Below are positions 10,905-22,600 of a stretch of DNA of 64,000 nt, piece after piece. This DNA comes from Pyrenula massariospora (Eukaryota; Ascomycota; Eurotiomycetes; Pyrenulales; Pyrenulaceae), in assembly GCA_021030905.1 (NCBI GenBank), contig JAGFMI010000003.1:558001-622000 (forward strand), written 5' to 3'. Both the position numbers and the translations under genes were made by a program. The notes under the pieces were generated by a model. That model did not search any database and was not told where the DNA came from. It worked only from the letters and a program-made list of their open reading frames with translations. Numbering within the stretch: the first letter of the stretch is position 1; the number at the start of each line of letters is the position of its first letter.

Positions 10905-11032
10905 GGGAGAATTGGGTCTGCTACGGAGATCACAAACTATGCCGTGTGAAGGTCTGTCTTGCTCACGGTGTTGCTTGCAACAATAACTAAATCTGATTAG
11001 GGATGCTGAGATTTAATGAAATCGAGCGAGAC

Positions 11033-11710
11033 TTATTCTGACCTAAATCCGCAGCCACTCTCACAGGCGTCCGTCACTGCCGGGCTTCCATAAAGCTGAC
11101 AGACAGGAGATAGCATCGCGGTGGTGAAAGGCAGGTAGCCGACGGGTATCTTATGAGCTGACGAGATGGAAGAAAGGTAATGTTTCAAAGCTTTGCCTGC
11201 CATTTCTTGACATTGTTTACTCGAACAGACGGGATTGACCCAGCAATGGGCCGCCGGCATGTACATGCCAAGGTTTCGCAGCAATTCACTATATTTCAAT
11301 GGATTGCTCTCAACGTCAGTGGAAGCTGATAGCTCTCCTGCAACAATACACATAATCAAGAAATCGGGGCCATTGACTTCGTAATAATGAGCGGTTGAGC
11401 TCGGATAGTAAGTACTCCAGGGAACGATGGGGTCATTTTCCCAATACACGAGAGCCGTTGCTTTATCTTGGCAATGATCGCAGCGTCGTTCCGGGTCTGT
11501 AAGAATTTTGTCGTGATGGCGAAGTCGAGAAAAGATTCTAGAAGGTCGCGGGACTTTTAAGAGCGTCAAGGGGTCGCTGACATCTGTGAATAGTCGCTTT
11601 GCAACTCGACTTGCTGAGAGGTGGCGATCTGAACTACCTGTAAGGCCTGTAATTATGAAATAGAAAGTACATATTGAGATAGGTTCATAAAATTGTTGAG
11701 AAAGCGCCAT
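11033..11710 (-). CDS. Hypothetical Cys-motif protein B of a neighbouring pair
   Basis: A single ATG-started exon encodes 225 aa. The N-terminus (about residues 10-24) is hydrophobic, but this stretch overlaps possible splice signals (TTACAG), so the first 25 residues are uncertain and the true start may be elsewhere. Mid-protein there is a CDHC pair at about residue 77, followed by an acidic/aromatic stretch. A C-x4-C pair (CSSKQC) and the helix EMAGKALKHYLSS come later. It ends in a Cys-rich tail (ACESGCGF). The layout of Cys pairs resembles the neighbour at 10248-10904. No function can be assigned. Both genes sit in a run of minus-strand hypotheticals. Confidence 0.45.
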   Translation of the reverse strand: MALSQQFYEPISICTFYFIITGLTGSSDRHLSASRVAKRLFTDVSDPLTLLKVPRPSRIFSRLRHHDKILTDPERRCDHCQDKATALVYWENDPIVPWSTYYPSSTAHYYEVNGPDFLIMCIVAGELSASTDVESNPLKYSELLRNLGMYMPAAHCWVNPVCSSKQCQEMAGKALKHYLSSISSAHKIPVGYLPFTTAMLSPVCQLYGSPAVTDACESGCGFRSE

Positions 11711-13138
11711 AGTAAGGTACCTATATGCCTACCGGATCTCATTGGTGTATAAACATGCGGACAGGACAATTTGGTTTCAAATTGGGGCACAGGAAACTTC
11801 TGCAAGAGCGATCAGGAAATGAAGCATGGCGGGAAGAGCGACCAAGAGAGGTACACGTTGTTGCTCGAGATGCTTGACATGAACCGACTACGACAAGAAT
11901 GGTCCTTCGGAGAATGTGCGAGTCAGTTGCAATTAAAGACATCGAGACGTTTCTCACGTTGAACACGTTAAATCTGGTTTCTTTCCAGATCCTGGGTGGT
12001 CCGAATTGGATTCTGACTCTTCGAGGTCATCTAGGTATCTCTACCAGGTCTAGGGCCAGTATCATTGCGGCTGTTGCTCGATCTCTAAACCACGGGCTTG
12101 GGCATGTAATAGATGGCCCAGATGCGTAAGTAGAGTATCATCTTCGGTACTACTTTCTTTTTGCGCAAGCTTCTCAAATGTGTATTTTCTCCTTAAGACC
12201 CGCTGAACGATGGCTGTAGAGAGGGTCTCCTAATTAAGGACCATGTGAGATTGACGTTGCAGTCTTGGGCAGTCAAGGTCGTATTCTCGTCTTAACAACG
12301 TGGTGACCATGGGACCGACAGTCGTCAGCCTGCGATGAGTTGCAGTCAAGTCAAGACCTCTCGAGGCTCGTCATCGGTTCGACAGGGTGCTAGCGAAGGC
12401 AAGGGTGGGGAAGAAGCGCAGTGTGGATAGCGCGGTCGGATTGTCCTTGTCGGGGTGGCTGCTGCATGACAAGCCTCAGGCGACTGCCATAGGTCATTTG
12501 GAGCCATGCTTGTCGACACCATCACCAGCTCGACGGCGCTTCTCGTGCAGCGAGGGGCATTGAAGACATCACGCGGCCCCCGGCGTCGATGCATGGCCCA
12601 GCGGGAGCTTTTCCTCGTCACTCGGGCAGCCCCAAGACGCAGCTTGATGCCACCAGTCCCAAACAGGCCTAGCTGAAACACGCCTCGAAATAGCTCTGTT
12701 GGCCCGAACCGCGTCAGGGGACGAATTGGATCGCCGCCACGCCTCTGCTACACTCCCCCAAGGGATAACAAGGTCGGTTACCCATCAAAGGGGGCCCTCT
12801 CTCTGGCCACCTACCCCTTCCTGGGCCTCGTCCACTTCCTTCCCTCCCCCGCGGATCGATGATATCGTCCGCCCCTCCCGCTCTTAGTTGTGACACTATT
12901 ATTATTGTTATTGATGCATCCTGCAGACAACCTCCTGACTCTCGCTATCTGACTGCCGGCGTGTCGCGCTCGCTCCACAACTACTGCTGCTACTATTATT
13001 TCATGCATTCTGGCTCTTCAAGTTGCCTCACCGACTCTTTGCAAATCGCACGCTATCTTGCTTTTTGGGCATCGACTTCAAAAGAATCCTTGAATGAGAT
13101 TTGCCCGTTGCGACCAGGGCTGACATTGGGCTTGCATT
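11711..13138. other. Intergenic, includes promoter of the LYAR-like gene
   Basis: These 1.4 kb separate divergent genes. Open frames on both strands (for example 12346-12681 minus) lack protein-family signals. The last 300 bases are rich in CT tracts with short ATT-type repeats, as is common in fungal promoters and leaders. Confidence 0.4.
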
Positions 13139-15014
13139 ATGGTATCGTTTCAGTGCGAGGTACGTGGCAGCCGTCTCCTGTTGGTTGTTGACCTTTTGCT
13201 AAACAGAGACATTACAACTTAGGCTTGTGGCGATGTCCAAACAAAGAAGAAGCTCGACTCGCACAAGAATCAATGTCGAGGCGCAAGTTTTACCTGTCTC
13301 GACTGCCATGTGCACTTCCGTGGCACCGAGTACAAATCTCACACCGTATGCGTTCCTCCCTGATCCCATCATTCCTACATCCTGATGCGCCAAACTACAA
13401 AAACACATTATACTGAGAGAAAGCTTCTAGTCATGCATGACAGAAGCGCAGAAATATGGGGGCGCCCATAACAAGTCCAAGTCCAACAAGTCCACAAATC
13501 GAAAATCCCTATCCTTCGCCGAGCCCGAGAAAGCGTCGAAAGCTCTCGTCCCACGAGCTGCCTACGTCGAAGATGATCCCGATGACCCTTCAGCGCCGCC
13601 TGCCGCACCAAGTCCACCACCCGCCGTTCCCGCCAAACCAGCACAGCCGGTCAATGTCTTTGACTTTCTTGTTCCTGATGAAACGCCAAATGCTTCCACC
13701 GTGTCTCTGGGAGGATCCAAGGAACAGATGAGCATGAAACAAAATGCACCTTCAGTCTTCTCAGACTCTGGAAATAGACAGCATTCAAGATCAAGTCAAG
13801 AATCTAACAGCGGTGATGACCCTGTGGACATAGCTTATGAGGAGGACGGCTTCACATATGGATCTCACCCCATCAAGCCCTCGCCCTACCCGCCACAACC
13901 CAAGGATCCTAACGGTAGCCTTGTGTCGCTCGAATTTATGACTCCATATAACAAAACCACTGCTCACGCTTCGAGAGATGACGAGAAATGGTCTCGGTCG
14001 TCACATGCTCGAACAGACAGTGGGACTATTGGCAAGCGCAAGCGTGGCAATGTGGAAGACCTCGACGTCTCTCGAGCGAATTCTGTATCATCAAGTGCAC
14101 GTTACGAACTAGAGGGTGATACCCTCATGACCGATGCCCCTGCTACCGCACCTGCCCTTGCACACTCCGGGCTCACCGGCGGCCTTAATCGCCTTCTCTC
14201 AAATTCTGAATTCCCCCCAAGCCCAGATTATTCCGATGAAAAAGAGCGGGCAATAGATCGTCGTATCCATGACTCTGGACCTGCCGACCCCACCAGCCCC
14301 TTGAAACGAACTCGCCACAACCGCGACGCCGACCGCAATAGTCGGGTCTCCCACAGAGAGAACAATGGTCTTGGTCTGTCCATCAAAGGCCGCGCAGGCC
14401 GCGTCCTCTCCATGATCTCTGCTGGTGGGACTTCAACGGGTCTTGCCTTTCCTGGCAGTAGTAGCAATAACAAGGAAACGTCTTTGGTCAAGACCCGGCG
14501 ACGGGCTAGTTCTTCCGAGGATGGCCAGGTTTACCGAGAACCAGAGAGGAGCAAGGAGAGGCGGCCAAGAAAACATCACAAAGTTCACGGCCGGCATACT
14601 ACGACCGCGCTAGTGCCTCACTCACAGAGTCGTTCACGCAGAAGGTCTAGCCACCCAATCGAGGACGAACCGCGCACTCGAAAACTTAAAGCAATCGAGT
14701 ACCACCACCGATCTAATAATGAGGACGATGAGAGTACTTCTGATTCCGATGGAGCCGTTGGCAAGCATAGCCGCACACAGAAAATGGTTGTCTTTGGATC
14801 AGAGGAACGACAGAGAAAACGAGCTGAAAATTTCTTGAGCTACGTGAAAAAGGGCCCAGAAAGTGAAAAGGGGTGCTCCATGAACAAGGCGCTGAAAAGG
14901 TGGAAGAGGGATGTTCCTGGAAGAAGAGAAGAAAAGGAAGATGAAGAAAAGGAGCTCTGGAAAAGTTTGAGGTTAAAACGGAATGATAGAGGGGAGATTG
15001 TTGTTTTCTTCTAA
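13139..15014 (+). CDS. LYAR-type C2HC zinc-finger protein (UPF0743-like)
   Basis: Three exons (13139-13159, 13223-13345, 13431-15014) encode 575 aa, with GT-AG introns of 63 and 85 nt. The first 60 residues give the LYAR zinc-finger pair: MVSFQCEACGDV, then KLDSHKNQCRGASFTC, then LDCHVHFRGTEYKSHTSC, then MTEAQKYGGA, with CxxC, His and Cys ligands in the expected order. Starting the protein at the downstream ATG at 13437 would lose the whole finger, so the upstream start is clearly preferred. The rest is Ser/Pro/charged and probably disordered, with several basic clusters (GKRKRG, RRPRKHHKVHGR) suggesting nuclear or nucleolar localisation. Animal LYAR is a nucleolar nucleic-acid-binding protein; fungal homologues, such as the yeast YCR087C-A type, are little studied. 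A role in ribosome biogenesis or transcription is inferred from the family. Confidence 0.88.
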
Positions 15015-15806
15015 GAGGGACATGCTTGATACCTCGTTACGGCAGTTTTTGGCATTGTTTCTTCATTCTCAGAGTTTGACCGCCTTGCATATCATTCACG
15101 ACATGGGCGTTACTGGGTATTGGAACATTCGCATTCATAGCAGGTTGGTTAGCAGCGGAAAGCGAGCATATATTCACCATAGTGTCAGCCCTTTGACAAG
15201 AGAGGTGCATCTTGAAAAGGCGTTATAATTAGCTGCATATTCGAGGTTTATTCGAACCTATTAGGGCTACGGAATGTCGTCTTCTTATGGCTCCGTATAG
15301 CATTTATTACGAACTTTCATTCTGTTGAATTCGTTGTATGTTTTTCCTAATTTTGAGATAGAATTATAATGCAAAACTGCTGTCAAGGGCCGGAAGACCG
15401 GCTGTCCAAAAAGATCGTCACGAAGCTGCCACTTGCCTTATAAGGCTAGCCAATTTTCCAGGAAAGGCTTTTCCGATGACAAAATAAATCCCATCCTTTA
15501 CCCCGGCAAATGAAAGTCAACGCCTACTCATGCAATTGGTCGTTTCCCTACGTCCCTCCACAGCATGTGCCTACCACGTCTATTATAAGCTTCCCCGCAA
15601 CGTGCAATGAGGAGCTGGTTCCTGACCGTCAACGCCGATCATTTCAAATTGCCGCATGTGGTTCGCAACAATGTACTCCGCCCCTCGTCATCCTTGCGGA
15701 GAAGAAGGTAAGTCGAAAAATCTCTAGCTTTTAAGTTGAGGCGATTGCACCATGATGTCTAGATCGATGTTGGACGTAAATATTAGGAGTGCTTTGATTG
15801 TCCGCA
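15015..15806. other. Intergenic, no supported gene
   Basis: These 792 bases lie between two + strand genes and hold the 3' region of the LYAR-like gene and the promoter of the glycosidase. A 74-codon frame at 15510-15734 has no supporting features. Confidence 0.4.
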
Positions 15807-18494
15807 ATGTGGGTGAATACACTCCTTTCCATCCTTCTTGCCGTCTCCGCATGTACTGCGCAAGATCCTGTCCGTCCTTATCCGCTCCCGGACGCATATC
15901 TGTCGACGACGTCAATTCTTAATCATTCAAGCTATGTGGACGGTCTGGACGATCCTCAGTGGTATCTGGACAATATCCCGTTCGTAGATTTTCCAGATCA
16001 GGCTACTAACGACGTCTACTACTACCGCACATCTGTCATCAAAAGACATCAGAAGTATGGGCATGAAGGCCATGGCTTCGTCGAAACAGAATTCATCCAT
16101 CCAGTGGCATGGGGTCAGAACTCTCAAGATTCGTACTAAGAACGACAGGCGACTAACGTGATTATAGCATCCAAGCTCCAAACCATTCCCGACTCTGCTG
16201 CACATCACATTGTCGAACTAAGGTGGCTGCGTGATCAAAATTATGCTAAAGATTTGATCAATCTCTACACTAGGGGCGGTGTCGAACCAATTTCAGGAAT
16301 CTCGTACACCCACTATGTCCATGATGCAATATATGAGTATGCGCAAGCTTCTGGGGACGAACCTTTTCTCTTGGCTCAACTGGACGGTATGATTCGAACA
16401 TACAATCTCTGGAACATCACAAGAAGCAATTCAACCGGGCTTTATCACCGAACACCCCTGTCAGATGCACAGGAATACTCGCTACCTGGCTTCCTTGTCG
16501 GCGGCCCAGGCGGAGGACCTGCTCTCGCCTGGGGCGACTGGAACAATGACTACCAAACGATTTGGCTTGGCCCTGAAACATACCGTCCAGACTTCAACGC
16601 ATATATGGTTGCAGGAGCGCAAGCCATCTCCGAGGTTGCACGCCTAGCTGGACAAGATGCTCTGGCTGACGAATGGAACACCACTGCTACGAATCTATAC
16701 ACCAAGATGAGAAATACATTGTGGTGGCAGGAAGAAAATTTCTGGATTGATGTCGTCATGCACAATATGGTTGAAGCAAAAGGCAGGCAACTGATCGGTT
16801 ACTTCCCGTACCGATTTGGAGTTGGTACAGACGATGATGCTGTTCAAGGTCTTGAGGCTGGATTAGATCCAGAACATTTCCTCACCGCTTTCGGTCCAAC
16901 AACGCTGGAGCAGACCAATCCTTACTACACAGCTTTAAAAAACACAACTTACTGCTGCGTAAGGCCAATATCTGTAATCGCAATACTTAAAGCTCGTACT
17001 TACTGGAATTAGATATGGCAAGGCCAATCCTGGCCGTTCAGCACAAGTGTCTATCTCGGAACCTTAGCACGCCTTGCTCGTGAGAACAGAAGTTCTATCG
17101 CTACACCACAGCTTTTCTATTCAGCCTTCGATACCTACACACGAACGAACTTTAAGGAAGGTGTTCCTTATACCGCAGAGAGCCATTACCCAACTATCGA
17201 CTCCTGGAGTGGTGATACAACCAACCATAGCGAGCACTACCTCCACAGCACCTACCTTGACAATGTCTTCACCAACCTTCTTGGTATCATTCCGACGATG
17301 GACAATACGCTCCAAATGCAACCACTCATCCCTAGCAACTGGACGCATTTCGCGGTCGAAAACCTCCCATATCACGGCATGCTCCTCTCCATGATATACG
17401 ACTCCACTGGTACTGCTTATCCCAATTTCAACCATACGCCTGGACTCTCCATCTACGCCAATGGCGCCCTCTTCCACTCTCAACCCTCACTCGGCTCGAT
17501 CTCGATTCCTCTACCCACCTCCTCAAACACCACCTCTCCTGCACGTCTCGCCTCTATTGAGCGCTACACCAACATTCTCGCCAACCCTAACAGCCCCTAC
17601 GGCCTCCCCCACATAACCGCAGACTACACCTTTACGACAAACGGAGATTACTCTCCTTACGAAGCATGGAAGCTCAACGACGGCCTCCTCTGGTACGACT
17701 CCCCCGCCCCAGACAACTTCTGGACAAACAACCAATCCACCACCCCATACAACATCCTCACCATCACCCTCCCCCGCGCACGCACCATGAACAGCATCTC
17801 CCTCGCCGTGCTCGACGACACCGCGCGCAACGGCGTCATCGGCTGTCCCGCCGCAGTCCAGATCCGCGGCCGAAACGGAACCGTCTTCGCCGAGCGCAAT
17901 CCCTGGACGGGATGCAAAGGCAACGCGCTGAACACGATTCTGTTTGACACGCCCGGGCCGGATCCGAGCAACGCGACGACCGCGGCAACTGGCAGTGGCG
18001 CGAACGTGACGACGGATTTTTTGCAGGTTGTGTTGTCGAATCAGCTCTCGCGCTCGGTGGCGCTGAGCGAAGTGCAGGTCTGGGTCCCTGCGAATACGGG
18101 GCCGAGGTATGAGGTTGAGGATGGACTGCTGGGGACGTTTCTTGGTGGGTTTGAGGGGAGGAAGAGTGGGTTGAATACGAGTATTGTGGATGGTGGTGTT
18201 GAGATTAGACAAGGGGGGTGGGCGGAAGTTGCGGGCGTTTACAGTGGGATGGGATCGAATGGGATGGGTCCGGGGAACGGGACATTGACGGTTTATGGGA
18301 AAGGACCTGGGTCTCTAGACATAGGAATTAACTTTGTCGGACAAAATCGGACCGTGACTTTCGAGGGCGGGAACGGGACAGCGGTGGAGGAGAAGAGGAT
18401 TGATCGAGTGAACTTCTTAGAGGGTGGAAATGTGGTGACTATGTTTTGGGGGGAGGGCACGCCGTGGGTAGATGCTGTTGTTGTGGGAAGTTGA
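15807..18494 (+). CDS. Secreted six-hairpin glycoside hydrolase with C-terminal beta domains
   Basis: Three exons (15807-16113, 16168-16958, 17013-18494), with two 54-nt introns, encode 859 aa. The start is the ATG giving MWVNTLLSILLAVSACTAQ, a clear signal peptide. After the first intron the junction reads HPVAWASKL, then IPDSAAHHIVELRWLRD. The next landmarks are the aromatic, acidic motifs of an (alpha/alpha)6-barrel glycosidase: GVEPISGISYTHYVHDAIYE, ALAWGDWNNDYQTIW, WWQEENFWIDVV, and after intron 2 IWQGQSWPFST and PTIDSWSGDTTNHSEHYLHS. Trp/Asp/Glu-rich loops of this kind form the active site in MGH1/GH63-like enzymes. Around residue 588 a discoidin (F5/8C)-like module begins (DGLLWYDSPAPDNFW), and from about 731 a further beta-sandwich, possibly carbohydrate-binding. 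Many NxT/S sequons fit secretion. The exact substrate is unknown; a role in breaking down plant or microbial glycans is inferred. Confidence 0.87.
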
Positions 18495-19620
18495 AGAAGG
18501 CAAACGACATAATTTGATTCAATTTTTACGGCTGTACTTGGACCGAACTTGAAGATCTACGGCCAACTTGGGTGTCGAAGCCAAAGGGTAATGTTACTCT
18601 CTGGCTGAGCCTTCCACTGTAGGTGAAGACACGTGACCCTCTAGGGTGTGTGAGCCCCTAAGCCGCCCAGCCTCGAAAGGGCTTTTGGGCCTTCGGACTG
18701 CAAAACCTCCGCTATATCGGCATTCAACAAAGAATTGGCTTATTTTTGTGACAGGTAAAACGTCCGAGGACCGCTTATCCCGTAATATTAGTTTATCCCC
18801 TATAATCTAGTCCTACGGCATAGATGCCTCGACGCGATTAAAGACCTTCACAATTTAGAGACTGGTCTATTGTGGGGTTTCATGAAAGACCGAAGACCTG
18901 CTTTTGTCTATCGCTCCCTAAATAGATATTATCCCGCTGGTTACAGGTAGCCTGTTTCCAGCATACCATTGATGGTGTCAGCCTGTGTCCTGCGTGATAC
19001 CGAAGTCATGTATAGACTCTTCCATGTCGATGATGCCTTAGACGTAGCGGTGCTAATGGTAGAGGAACAGCCCGTCTTTTGCAAGGCGGTTTTCGCGCAT
19101 GCTAGCCTGAACGCGTGAAACCGCGTTGGTGACAAAGAGCTCCTCCACCAAACCGTGAGTTTTCAATGGTTTTCATTTTCGTCCCATCTTTATATCGCAA
19201 TCGTTCTGCCGACAGATCTAGATCTACTCAGATCGGGTCCACCAGATCCTGGTACTGATCCCTTCCGAGCGACGAGCGATCCAATCACATTCGCCTCTGG
19301 CCGCAGCGACTTACGCGCCTAGTGTAGCCGCCGCAAAAGATGCTCGTGGCCTATTGGCAGGGAGGGCCAGAGGCTTTCCTCCGACTTGCATGTGTGGCTG
19401 GCTGACCTGCACGATGGCATGTTGCCTGTCTTCAGCCTGATGAGGCTGTGCAGCGACTTTGACTGAAGAAAGCCTTGCTGCCTTTGTTCTTAGAACACGC
19501 TGTGTGGGGGGAGACGGTCTGGCAGATGATGATACTTATATCAGCCATCCTCGTGCGTCCGGTGTCTTTCGAGAGAAGCTTGCGCACCGCCGCGCTCTTT
19601 AATCTGCCTTAGTAGGTGAC
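18495..19620. other. Intergenic, includes a decayed frame and the receptor promoter
   Basis: These 1.1 kb lie between the glycosidase and the NACHT gene. One minus-strand segment looks like degenerate coding sequence and is listed separately. The last 100 bases include TTATATCAG about 80 bases before the NACHT start, which could be a TATA-like element. Confidence 0.35.
18950..19170 (-). pseudogene. Decayed coding fragment with in-frame stops
   Basis: Read on the minus strand in one frame, this stretch gives protein-like text (THGLVEELFVTNAV, then ASMRENRLAKDGLFLYH, then GIIDMEESIHDFGITQDTG). It is broken by TAG, TAA and TGA at places where CAG, CAA or CGA codons would keep the frame open. 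This is what C-to-T mutation of a once-coding sequence, such as RIP, would leave. I cannot name the parent; a transposon or an old gene are both possible. Confidence 0.3.
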
Positions 19621-22600
19621 ATGGCTGAGGTGCTCGGAGCGGTTGCCGGCGCCGTCGGAACTTGCGACGTTATTCTGCGAGCGACTTCAAAGATTATCGA
19701 ATACATTTCTGATGTGAGACATGCCAGTGCGGAACAAGAACGAGTTGGTCTTGAAATTGAGAGCTTACAAGCAATTATTGCTGCAGTTGAGGGCTTTTTG
19801 AAATCTGAAGTTGTGTCTAGAAAAGGCTTCAGAGAGTCTGCTCCGATTACGGTCGCGCTACAAAAATGCCGCGATTGCGTTTCAAGCCTAGAAACCAAAT
19901 TCCAGGTCGCGAGGGCCCATGGACGCTTTTTGTGGCCCTTGAAGTCTAAGGCCGAGATCCATAAAATATTGCAGGACATCGCTCGATTCACAAATCTTTT
20001 TCACTGGGCACTTAGCGTCAATGGGTGGCCTTTCTTTTGTGGTACTGCTGACAAGACCTCACAGCGCTTGGAGGATATTGCACAAGGCATCGATCGTATC
20101 ATTCAGTTGCTAGATCCTGGTCCAGACCAAAGTGGGACTGTGCCATTCATCAAAGGCTACCTCGACAGTATTCACTCAGCATTGGTAGGGATGGGAGAGG
20201 TCTCCGAGAAGACTTCCGCAATTAGCTCGGAAACCTACGAGACAGTCAAGCGCTTTGAATCTTCAATGATTTGTAAGACTGCGGAGGCGGATAAAAAGGA
20301 ATTGATGGAGTGGCTTGCCCCTGGCGACCTGATGGAAAAGCACCGCCACGTCTCGTCCGTCCGGCAACCTGGCACAAGCGATCGGATAACAAAGTGGAAA
20401 CAGTTCAAGAAATGGCGGCTTTCGCCCTTCGGTGGCACACTATGGTGTTATGGAATCCCCGGCTGCGGCAAAACGGTCGTATTCAATTATATTGCGGAGC
20501 GCCTAGCAGAGTATTCTCCTGGGGGTGTTGCCGTCGTCTATTTTGATTACAAAGAGGTCGACTCCCAGAGTCCGATCACGGTGGTTATGTCCCTAATTAA
20601 GCAGCTGTGTGAGCCTTTATATCATGACTCTAGCGCTGTGACTGCTGTGCGGAAACTCCGCAAGGTATGCGAATTAAGCTCAAGGAGGCCAAGTATGGCC
20701 GAATGTTTTGAGCTCTTCGGCCAGGTTCTCACGACTTGCGAAGGAAGTTTTGTGTGTCTAGATGCTTTGGATGAAGCCAGCAAAGAGTGCCGTTCGATTC
20801 TAATGGAAGAACTGGCAGACTTGAGCCGAAAATATCGATTGAAACTTCTTCTCACATCGCGAGATAACGTTACATTGACCCCGGTCCCCGAAAATCTCAT
20901 TCGCTACGAGGTAATGGCAATGGAATCGGATTTGACGACATACCTGGAGGCTAGGATTGACAACGCCAAGCATTCTTGTCTTGGACAGAGCGCTTTACCG
21001 TCAAGTCAGCTAAGATCAGAGATACTTGAGAAGATCATCGCAAATGCACAGGGGATGTTCTTGCTTGCTGAACTTCAAGCGCGGCAACTCGAAACTGCGG
21101 TGTCGGTCCGAAAAATTCGTGCTATCATCAGCAATCTACCAGATAAAATCAATGATCAATATAGGGTATACATCAAAAGAATTCAGACACAAGAACAGGG
21201 AGAACTTGCTCTGAGGGCTTTAGCATGGACACACCGCGCTTGTCGACCTCTTCATATTCAGGAATTGCTCGAAATACTCTCAATTGAAGATAAGGATGAA
21301 GAGATTCATCCAGATGGCGTGCCTGCCTTAAGCACCTTGATGAGCATCACTGGTGGGCTTCTCAAAGTAGAAGAAGTGAGTGGTACCGTGCGACTTGTCC
21401 ACGAGACGTTTGAAGGCTTTTTGACTGCAGTTGGCCACGAGATACTTCCTGAAACCAATTATACGATGTTATTGATGATTGCGAGATATCTGGGCTTTGC
21501 TGCTCTTAGTGTTAACGAAGATGCAGACATGCTCTCCTTTTCGCAATATATACATCGTGAAGAGATCCGTAGAACTCACAAGCTACTAGGGTACGCTCTT
21601 CTCCATTGGCCACATTATATTTCGAAGGCAGACTCTCGCCACGTCGAGCTTGGACGAGATATCTTGTGGAAAATCGCGAACAGTCCAGTGCTTCTGGGGT
21701 TGATTCCAGGCAGTGAACTTCTCGGTCTACCGAATTTGAATGCTAAAGGCTTCACTCCCCTACACTTAGCCGCAATTTTTAATGAAGTTCAGCTGGTGCA
21801 ATCGCTGCTAGGAGACAGCTCAGATCGCTGCCAACGTCCAGATGTCAACCAACGATCAACAGAGGGGCTTACAGCACTCCATATCGCGGCAATGGGCGAC
21901 CATTTGGAGATCGCAAAAGCGCTAGTTAATGCTGGCGCTGACATTAAACTCGATGATCATAGGAAGAGAACGCCAATCTATTTCGCGGCATGTCAGTCAG
22001 CTAGGTCTACGCTGGAATATTTGGTCAACCTTTGTACTTTCAATTCCCCAGAACAAGTTCAAATCGCCGATCTTGATTCGGTCTCACCCTTGCACACTAC
22101 CCTCCTGAATGGTAGTCTTGATTGTGCTCACGTCTTGGTGAAGGCAGGCGTTGACATCGAGTCCAGCACATCTTCAGGCCAATCGTGCCTACACTACGCA
22201 GTAAGATATGCCCCAGAAGCAACCTCATTACTGCTTGAGAAGGATGGTTCCATCGACAAACGGTCTCTCCTTGGCCGAAACGCTCTTCTCTGGGCTTGTT
22301 GCTCGGGAGACGCGCTTTGTATCAGACAGTTGCTGGATCATGGAGCTAGTGTGATGGTTACTGACAGCAATGGAGATACGCCTTTGCATCTTCTAGCGGA
22401 TTCGACTTTTGAGCGTTTGCAGAGCGCCGAGTATCTGCTTAACAGTGGGGCGAATCCTGACAGTTTTAATGACAAACAAGTTACGCCATTACATTGCGCC
22501 ATTCAAACAAAAAAGTTCCAGCTGGCAAAACTTCTTGTTATAAAAGGTGGTGCAAATGTGCAAAGGGTCAACAAAGATGGAAAGACGCCTATCCACCTTG

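Noticed and set aside
12898-12916. ATT-type short repeat upstream of the LYAR-like gene
   Set aside because: It is only a few units long, ordinary for a fungal promoter.
16105-16167. A 35-nt first intron in the glycosidase
   Set aside because: It is too short and out of frame for SKLQTIPDSAAHH; the 54-nt choice starting GTCAGA fits both phase and the usual length.
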